In this document: positions 13,006-17,941 of the stretch, in pieces
Numbering within the stretch: position 1 is the first letter of the stretch
How the letters are laid out: each line of letters opens with the position of its first letter
The notes under the pieces: generated by a model
Database searches by the model: none
Seen by the model: the letters and a program-made list of their open reading frames with translations, nothing else
What the model was told of the DNA's origin: nothing
Position numbers and translations under genes: made by a program
Source: Roseiarcus sp050015935
GTDB taxonomy: Bacteria; Pseudomonadota; Alphaproteobacteria; Rhizobiales; Beijerinckiaceae
DNA length: 17,941 bases
Reading direction: 5' to 3'
NCBI GenBank assembly: GCA_050015935.1
Contig: JBEKAL010000045.1
Coordinates: 1 to 17,941, forward strand

Positions 13006-14361
13006 CTACTGCGTCGACGACGCCGCGGCGGCGTCGGGCGTCGCCTTCGGCTTTGCCGCCGCGTGGAGGGCGGCGAGGCGCACGTCGGCGGAAGCCTGCG
13101 GTCTGGGCGCGTCGAGCGCGGCGCTGCGCTTGGGCGGCAACGGCACGTCGGAGGGAATCGGCTGCTCCGGTTCGAAAACGTTGATCGCGGGGCTGTCGCC
13201 GCCGACCCCGAACCACTTTTTGACGATGCCCTGCCCGCTGTCGGCGACGCCGCCGACAAAACCGAACGGCGAAGCCGGCGCGGCGGCGGCCGGGATCGTC
13301 GTCGTCGCGGAGGCGGCGGGAGCGGAAGCAAGCGACGGAGCGGCGGCGTTCGCCACCTTCACCAACGTGGGGATCGGCTTGCCCGACGCGTCGAGCGCGA
13401 TCTCGGTGGGCGGGTTCGCCAGCGCGTCGGGATCGCTGGCGTCGTCGCGACCCTTGAAGGCGGGGTTCTGCCCGCCGTCCTGGTAGACGATGCGCACCGG
13501 CTTGACGCCTTGGGCGACGAGCGCGGCGACGGCGGCTTCGTCGTGAGACTCCTTGGCCGCGACATCGGCCTCCACCTGATCGTCGCGTTGCAGCGTCGGG
13601 CAAGGCTCGCTCGCCTCGACTTCGTCGTCCGCGCTGGCGCCGAAGACATAATGCTTGCCGCAGACCAGGACCGAAGGCTCGTTCTTCGTCACCTCGAAGT
13701 GATCGGCGCCGTTCTTCAACTCTTTCCAGAAGTCGATGTTGGGATCGAGCCGATGTTTGGCGAGGTTCTCGGCCGTCATGCGGAAGGGATAGGACTGCAT
13801 CTGGATCGCGCGCTCGCCGCCGTTGAAGGCCTCGCGCGCGATCGCGTAGATCTCGCCGATTTGCGCGTCGGTCATCGAGAAGCAGCCCGCCGACGAACAA
13901 ACGCCGTGCACCATGATGTCGCCGCCGGTGCGCCCCAAGGCGCGATCATAGGCGTTCGGGTAGCCGACGTTGAAGGAAAGGTAATAGTGCGAGTTCGGAT
14001 TCATCTGCCCGGGCGTGATGGTGTAGAAGCCCTCGGGCACCTGCATGTCCCCCGCGCGGGTCTTGGGGCCGAGCTGGCCCGACCAGCGGCACATCGGATA
14101 GGTCTTCAGCAGCGCGTACTGACCGTCCGCGTTCATTTTCCAGATTTCGAACTCGGCTTCCTGCTTGTAGGCGCGGATGAGGACCGGCGCGGACGGCGTC
14201 GTCCCGATCTTGTCCATCAGCGCGAGCGTTTCGTTGGGAATAGGTCGTAGGGAGCGGCCGGACCCAGGCTCCAGCGCATCCTCGCATCCTGCCGCAAGCG
14301 CGCCCGCGGAGACGGCGAAACTCAACGCGAATAACCGCTTTCGCCAATGATTCAACGTCAT
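13006..14361 (-). CDS. L,D-transpeptidase (YkuD domain) lipoprotein with long C-terminal tail
   Basis: A 451-residue cell-envelope protein. A Sec signal peptide ends in LAAGC with Cys26, a near-canonical lipobox, so it is probably lipid-anchored. The YkuD domain (about 58-165) contains VPEGFYTITPGQMNPNSHYY and the catalytic motif VHGVCSSAGCFSM, with His152 and nucleophile Cys160, matching HGxxSSxGCxxM. Such enzymes make 3-3 crosslinks in peptidoglycan or attach proteins to it; this longer murein L,D-transpeptidase branch includes YafK-like proteins. After the domain come about 120 residues with further cysteines and then a low-complexity Ala/Pro/Ser tail (about 335-451) unlikely to be folded. 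AGGAAG lies about 5 bases before the ATG. It lies 153 bp downstream of accA on the same strand. Confidence 0.9.
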   Translation of the reverse strand: MTLNHWRKRLFALSFAVSAGALAAGCEDALEPGSGRSLRPIPNETLALMDKIGTTPSAPVLIRAYKQEAEFEIWKMNADGQYALLKTYPMCRWSGQLGPKTRAGDMQVPEGFYTITPGQMNPNSHYYLSFNVGYPNAYDRALGRTGGDIMVHGVCSSAGCFSMTDAQIGEIYAIAREAFNGGERAIQMQSYPFRMTAENLAKHRLDPNIDFWKELKNGADHFEVTKNEPSVLVCGKHYVFGASADDEVEASEPCPTLQRDDQVEADVAAKESHDEAAVAALVAQGVKPVRIVYQDGGQNPAFKGRDDASDPDALANPPTEIALDASGKPIPTLVKVANAAAPSLASAPAASATTTIPAAAAPASPFGFVGGVADSGQGIVKKWFGVGGDSPAINVFEPEQPIPSDVPLPPKRSAALDAPRPQASADVRLAALHAAAKPKATPDAAAASSTQ

Positions 14362-14421
14362 CGCTTCCTAACTCGTCGGGTATCGCTTAGCGGATCGTCG
14401 CAAAAAAGTCCATGCGGCCGA

Positions 14422-14435
14422 TTAAGCCCGCTTAA
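14422..14435. promoter_or_regulatory. TTAAGC-CC-GCTTAA palindrome upstream of the L,D-transpeptidase gene
   Basis: A perfect 6-bp inverted repeat with a 2-bp centre lies about 60-75 bp upstream of the L,D-transpeptidase start. It reads TTAA-N6-TTAA, close to the alphaproteobacterial CtrA consensus TTAA-N7-TTAA, and CTTAACC occurs at both 14431 and 14448. It might be a regulator site; the spacing is one base short of the best consensus. Confidence 0.3.
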
Positions 14436-14514
14436 CCTTTCCGCGGCCTTAACCCCGCCGCGCCCTTTAGGCGGCGCTGGCGAAGGCCTTATTCAGGCGA
14501 ACCGAAACGGCGGT

Positions 14515-15468
14515 TCATATCTTCCGCCCCATGCTCAGGAACTTCTCCGCCCGCGCCTCGCGCAAATCGTCGCGCGACATGTTGCCCAGGGCGTCGAGCG
14601 CTGCGCCGATGGCGCGGCCCGTCTCGGCGATCGCCGCCTCGGGATCGCGATGAGCGCCGCCGATGGGCTCCTGCACGATCGCGTCGATAATGCCGAATTT
14701 CAGCAAATCCTGCGCGGTGATCTTCATGCTCATCGCCGCGTCCTGGGCGCGCGAGGAATCGCGCCACAGGATCGAGGCGGCGGCTTCCGGGGAGGCGACG
14801 GTGTAAACGGAATGCTCGAGCATGAGCACCTTGTTGCAGGCCGCGATCGCCAGAGCGCCGCCGGAGCCTCCCTCGCCGACGACGACCGCGACGTTAGGCG
14901 TCCCGAGCGCGAGGCTCACGTCGGTCGCGCGCGCGATGGCCTCCGCCTGGCCGCGCTCTTCCGCGTCGACGCCCGGCCAAGCGCCTGCGGTGTCCACGAG
15001 GGAGACGACCGGCAGGTCGAAGCGGTCGGCGAGCTCCATCAAGCGCGCCGCCTTGCGGTATCCCTCCGGCCGCGCCATGCCGAAATTGTGGCGCAGGCGG
15101 CTCGCGGTGTCGTCGCCCTTTTCGTGACCGATGAGGCAGATTGGACTGCCGCGAAAGCGTCCGAGCCCGCCGACGATCGCGGCGTCCTCGGCGAATTTTC
15201 GGTCGCCGGCCAGAGGCGTGAAGTCCTCGATAAGGCCTCTGACGTAGTCGCAGAAATGCGGCCGACCCTGCGCGCGCGCCACTTGCGTCTTCTGCCACGG
15301 CGTCAGCGACGCATAGAGATCGGCCAGCACTTTGAGGGATCTCGCCTCGAGCTTGGCGACTTCCTCGCTGAGGGCTGGGGATTCGCCTTTGGCGTTGAGC
15401 GCGCGCAACTCGTCGATGCGCGCGTCGATGTCGGCCACAGGCGTTTCGAAGCTCAAATACGTGCGCAT
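14515..15468 (-). CDS. accA: Acetyl-CoA carboxylase carboxyltransferase subunit alpha
   Basis: A 317-residue cytosolic protein, the standard AccA length. With AccD it forms the carboxyltransferase that moves CO2 from biotin on AccB to acetyl-CoA, giving malonyl-CoA for fatty-acid synthesis. Recognisable blocks are the N-terminal helical part SFETPVADIDARIDELRAL, PWQKTQVARAQGRPH, the region RNFGMARPEGYRKAARLM, VSLVDTAGAWPGVDAEERGQ, and GEGGSGGALAI followed by EHSVYTVASPEAAASILW. The Shine-Dalgarno sequence is modest (AAGGT). It is on its own between the tRNA-Arg and the transpeptidase gene, as is usual for accA in alphaproteobacteria, where accD lies elsewhere. Confidence 0.97.
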   Translation of the reverse strand: MRTYLSFETPVADIDARIDELRALNAKGESPALSEEVAKLEARSLKVLADLYASLTPWQKTQVARAQGRPHFCDYVRGLIEDFTPLAGDRKFAEDAAIVGGLGRFRGSPICLIGHEKGDDTASRLRHNFGMARPEGYRKAARLMELADRFDLPVVSLVDTAGAWPGVDAEERGQAEAIARATDVSLALGTPNVAVVVGEGGSGGALAIAACNKVLMLEHSVYTVASPEAAASILWRDSSRAQDAAMSMKITAQDLLKFGIIDAIVQEPIGGAHRDPEAAIAETGRAIGAALDALGNMSRDDLREARAEKFLSMGRKI

Positions 15469-15592
15469 ATGACCTTATGGCGGACGCGCCCTTAGGCGAG
15501 GGCGCGCGAAACTGGCGACAAGCGCCGGCGAAGTCAAGGCGGGAGGCGACGGGGCGCGCTCCGAGAACCGCCGACGTCCGCGTCCGGAAAAT

Positions 15593-15669
15593 TGGCGCGC
15601 CCGGAGAGGCTTGAACTCCCAACCCTCGGTTTCGAAGACCGATACTCTATCCAGTTGAGCTACGGGCGC
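15593..15669 (-). tRNA. tRNA-Arg (anticodon TCG)
   Basis: The minus strand folds into a full cloverleaf. Acceptor arms are GCGCCCG and CGGGCGC with discriminator G and an encoded CCA (15593-15595). The D arm is GCTC..AACTGGATAGAGT. The anticodon stem TCGGT/ACCGA encloses the loop CTTCGAA, giving anticodon TCG (decodes CGA). The T arm is GGGAG-TTCAAGC-CTCTC with the TTCAA motif. It lies about 125 bp upstream of accA on the same strand. Confidence 0.97.
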
Positions 15670-15814
15670 GCTGACGAGACTCGCCATAGCATGGCGCGGC
15701 CGCCGCTTGAAGCCTCGCTCAGGCGTTCGTTGATTTGGCCTGGAATCGGCCGCATAGTGCCGGCGGAGACGCATATCTCCGTCCGTGGAGCGTCGCATCG
15801 AGAGGACCGATAGA

Positions 15815-17644
15815 ATGAAAGCCAAGGGCGGAGATTCGGCGCAGGATAAGAGCGCCGGGAAGGTCGCTCGGCGCCTGCGCTCGGCGCAGTGGTTCGACAA
15901 CCCCGACAATCCCGGCATGACCGCGCTCTATATCGAGCGCTATCTCAATTTCGGCCTGACGCCCGGGGAGTTGCGCTCGGGCAAGCCGATCATCGGCATC
16001 GCCCAGACCGGCTCCGACCTGGTCCCGTGCAATCGCCATCACATCGATTTGGCCGAGAGGGTGCGCGACGGCGTCATCGCGGCGGGCGGCATACCTTTCG
16101 AATTTCCCGTCCACCCGCTCCAGGAGACGGGCAAACGTCCGACCGCGGCGCTCGACCGCAATCTCGCCTATCTCGGCCTGGTCGAAGTCCTGATGGGCTA
16201 TTTCATCGATGGCGTCGTGCTCACCGTCGGTTGCGACAAGACGGTCCCCGCCTGCCTCATGGCGGCGGCGACGGTCAACATTCCCGCCATCGCGCTTTCG
16301 GGCGGGCCGATGAACAACGGCTGGCGCCACGGCGAGCGCACCGGCTCGGGCACGGTCGTCTGGCGCGCCCGCGCCGAACTCGCCGAAGGCAAGATCGACT
16401 ACGGGCAATTCATGGAGATCGTGACCTCCTCGGCGCCGTCGATCGGCCATTGCAACAGCATGGGCACCGCCTCGACGATGAACGCGCTCGCCGAGGCGCT
16501 CGGCATGAGCCTGCCCGGCTGCGCCGCCATCCCCGCGCCGCATCGCGAACGCGGGCAGATCGCCTACGAGACGGGCCGCCGCATCGTCGACATGGTGTGG
16601 GAGGATTTGAAGCCTTCGGACATCCTCACCCGCGCGGCCTTCGACAACGCGATCGTCGTCAACAGCGCGATCGGCGGCTCGACCAACGCGCCGATCCACA
16701 TCAACGCGATCGCGCGCCATATCGGCGTCAAGCTCGGCGTCGACGACTGGGAAAGGATCGGCCATCGCGTGCCGCTGCTCGTCAACATGCAGCCGGCCGG
16801 AAAATATCTCGGCGAGGAGTTCCATCGCGCCGGCGGGGTGCCCGCGGTCGTCAACGAGCTGATGAAGGTGAAGCTCATCCGCGAGGACGCCCTGACCGTC
16901 AACGGCAAGACGATCGGCGAGAATTGCAACGGCCGAGCCTCCGACGATCCGGACGTCATCTTCCCGATCGAAGCGCCGATGAAGCCGGACGCCGGTTTCA
17001 TCGTTCTCGGCGGCAATCTCTTCGACGATGCGATCATGAAGACGAGCGTGATCGACGCGGAGTTTCGCCGACGCTATCTCTCCGATCCGAGCGATCCGGA
17101 GGCCTTCGAGGGACGCGCGATCGTGTTCGACGGGCCCGAGGATTATCACCGCCGCATCGAGGACCCGAAGCTCGAGATCGACGAGCATTGCATATTGTTC
17201 ATCCGCGGCGCGGGCCCGATCGGCTATCCCGGCGGCGCGGAGGTCGTGAACATGCAGCCGCCGGCCGCTCTGATCAGGAAAGGCGTCAACGCCCTTCCCT
17301 GCATCGGCGACGGCCGGCAATCCGGCACCTCGGGTTCGCCCTCGATCCTCAACGCCTCGCCCGAAGCGGCGGCCGGCGGCGGGCTCGCGCTGCTGCGCAC
17401 CGGCGATCGCGTCCGCGTCGATCTGAACAAGCGCGCCGCGAACATTCTCATCTCCGACGAGGAGCTCGCGACCCGCCGCGCCGCTCTCAAGAAGCACGGC
17501 TACCCCTATCCGAAGAGCCAGACGCCGTGGCAACAGATCCAGCGCGAAATGGTCGCCCAGCTCGACGAGGGCATGGTGCTGAAGCCGGCCGTGAACTATC
17601 AGCGGCTCGCGCAGACGACGGGCGCGCCGAGGGACAATCATTGA
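15815..17644 (+). CDS. IlvD/Edd-family dehydratase, probably sugar-acid (pentonate/xylonate) type
   Basis: A 609-residue iron-sulfur dehydratase. The three Fe-S cysteines are visible: Cys72 in DLVPCNRHH, Cys140 in TVGCDKTVPAC and Cys213 in IGHCNSMGT. Other family blocks are LSGGPMNNGW, NSAIGGSTNAPIHINAIARH, MQPAGKYLGEEFHRAGG and CIGDGRQSGTSGSPSILN. The opening SAQWFDNPDNPGMTALYIERY and the blocks ETGKRPTAALDRNL and FDGPEDYHRRI fit the pentonate (arabonate/xylonate) dehydratase branch better than IlvD of valine/isoleucine synthesis; this is from memory of the families. It would turn an aldonic acid into a 2-keto-3-deoxy acid, but no sugar genes lie nearby. GAGAGGA lies 8 bases before the ATG at 15815; an in-frame GTG at 15785 lacks such a site. 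It is divergent from the tRNA. Confidence 0.88.
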   Translation: MKAKGGDSAQDKSAGKVARRLRSAQWFDNPDNPGMTALYIERYLNFGLTPGELRSGKPIIGIAQTGSDLVPCNRHHIDLAERVRDGVIAAGGIPFEFPVHPLQETGKRPTAALDRNLAYLGLVEVLMGYFIDGVVLTVGCDKTVPACLMAAATVNIPAIALSGGPMNNGWRHGERTGSGTVVWRARAELAEGKIDYGQFMEIVTSSAPSIGHCNSMGTASTMNALAEALGMSLPGCAAIPAPHRERGQIAYETGRRIVDMVWEDLKPSDILTRAAFDNAIVVNSAIGGSTNAPIHINAIARHIGVKLGVDDWERIGHRVPLLVNMQPAGKYLGEEFHRAGGVPAVVNELMKVKLIREDALTVNGKTIGENCNGRASDDPDVIFPIEAPMKPDAGFIVLGGNLFDDAIMKTSVIDAEFRRRYLSDPSDPEAFEGRAIVFDGPEDYHRRIEDPKLEIDEHCILFIRGAGPIGYPGGAEVVNMQPPAALIRKGVNALPCIGDGRQSGTSGSPSILNASPEAAAGGGLALLRTGDRVRVDLNKRAANILISDEELATRRAALKKHGYPYPKSQTPWQQIQREMVAQLDEGMVLKPAVNYQRLAQTTGAPRDNH

Positions 17645-17688
17645 CGGGGAACGGCGGGGGCCGGCGTGCGATCGTCGAGGGAGAAGGG

Positions 17689-17704
17689 AAAACGGCTTCG
17701 CCGT
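17689..17704 (-). terminator. Possible terminator of the truncated minus-strand gene
   Basis: On the minus strand the stem ACGGC-GAA-GCCGT is followed by TTT (its last T pairs in the stem, so the run reads TTTT). It lies 5 bases after the stop codon at 17710-17712. The stem is short, so strength is uncertain. It sits between convergent genes and may also serve the dehydratase transcript. Confidence 0.45.
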
Positions 17705-17709
17705 AGCGG

Positions 17710-17850
17710 TCAGCGGCAAAGACCCAACTGGCCATATCGCTCGACCAACGCTTCGATTCCGTTCGTCGGATTCTCTGGAGCCAGGGCCTGATACGATTTC
17801 CGGGCGATTGACTCGACGAGGGGGATTCCGGAGGGGGGATCAGGATGATA
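17710..17850 (-). pseudogene. 3' end of an unidentified gene, probably cut by the IS630 insertion
   Basis: The minus-strand frame ending at the TGA 17710-17712 has gene-like composition: GIPLVESIARKSYQALAP, then ENPTNGIEALVERYGQLGLC. It has charged helices and few arginines, unlike the spurious frames around it, and a hairpin follows the stop. The frame stays open upstream through 17880, where it would have to cross the IS630 transposase start, and becomes proline-rich there, so the real coding part probably begins near 17850 where the element was inserted. I do not recognise the protein. The exact junction is unknown. Confidence 0.45.
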
Positions 17851-17882
17851 GATGGAAGAGCCATGATTCGCGGGAGGCGGAC

Positions 17883-17941
17883 ATGGCTCGGGTCGTCGAC
17901 CATCTGAGCGTTGCGGAGTTGGAGGCGCGTTGCGAGGGCTG
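17883..17941 (+). mobile_element. IS630-family transposase, N-terminal start (cut by window end)
   Basis: The last 59 bases encode MARVVDHLSVAELEARCEG, which resembles the N-terminus of IS630-type transposases (M.RV.DHLSVAELE.R.....), the start of their helix-turn-helix domain. A GGGAGG Shine-Dalgarno sequence lies 6 bases before the ATG. IS630 elements insert at TA, and a TA occurs at 17849-17850 upstream, but the terminal repeat cannot be confirmed because the other end is outside the window. Confidence 0.65.

Noticed and set aside
14456..14477. Hairpin CGCCGC/GCGGCG as accA terminator
   Set aside because: There is a good GC stem, but no T-run follows in the direction of accA transcription.
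15670..15814. Riboswitch or attenuator upstream of the dehydratase
   Set aside because: The 145-bp region shows no recognisable aptamer, leader peptide with branched-chain codons, or terminator hairpin.
15719..17719. 666-codon open frame on the minus strand opposite the dehydratase
   Set aside because: It is the antisense image of the IlvD/Edd-family gene. Its residues are dominated by Arg, Ala, Asp and His with no recognisable domain, which is typical of high-GC antisense frames.

Overview
This is a high-GC chromosomal window from what looks like an alphaproteobacterium of the order Hyphomicrobiales. The evidence is the codon bias, the alphaproteobacterial style of the Kbl, Tdh, AccA and YkuD proteins, and the many antisense open frames typical of high GC. 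The gene flavour would fit a Methylocystaceae-like genome, but that is a guess from general resemblance, not from a marker gene.

Left part (1-2575) is accessory and decayed. It opens with the last 32 codons of an IS5-type transposase. It then carries three small, poorly known genes (a 61-aa membrane protein, a 106-aa exported cysteine protein and a 76-aa protein) scattered among gene debris. An 887-bp gene-free stretch follows. It contains a large imperfect inverted repeat (2006-2150) and a striking array of eight TTGAC motifs, seven of them in an exact 10-bp register (2401-2480). This array is the most unusual feature of the window.

Middle left (2576-6369) is read from the minus strand: a Tat-type exported isoaspartyl methyltransferase-like protein, a secreted dienelactone-hydrolase-like enzyme, an MFS metabolite/H+ symporter, and a 65-aa exported protein just upstream of the transporter. 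From 6370 to 7281 there is no intact gene, but the minus strand holds a recognisable frameshifted fragment of a P-type ATPase and a membrane-protein relic. A cold-shock gene follows, with a credible promoter, a leader of about 130 nt and a good terminator, and then a 35-bp palindrome.

Middle right (8162-12987) is read from the plus strand. First comes a three-gene unit: a membrane-anchored alpha/beta hydrolase, an integral membrane protein and a winged-helix regulator. It is preceded by a 41-bp dyad that sits on top of a perfect TATAAT box, which suggests autorepression. Next is the threonine-degradation operon kbl-tdh with a translationally coupled GNAT acetyltransferase. Kbl and Tdh together convert L-threonine to glycine and acetyl-CoA via 2-amino-3-ketobutyrate. 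Tdh keeps its catalytic zinc ligands but has lost all four structural-zinc cysteines.

Right part (13006-17941): a YkuD L,D-transpeptidase lipoprotein, accA and a tRNA-Arg(UCG) on the minus strand; a 609-aa IlvD/Edd-family dehydratase on the plus strand; the 3' end of an unidentified minus-strand gene; and the start of an IS630-type transposase running off the edge. The window is therefore bracketed by two transposase fragments. I see no defence system, CRISPR array or prophage; the novelty lies in the repeats, operators, pseudogene debris and the atypical Tdh.
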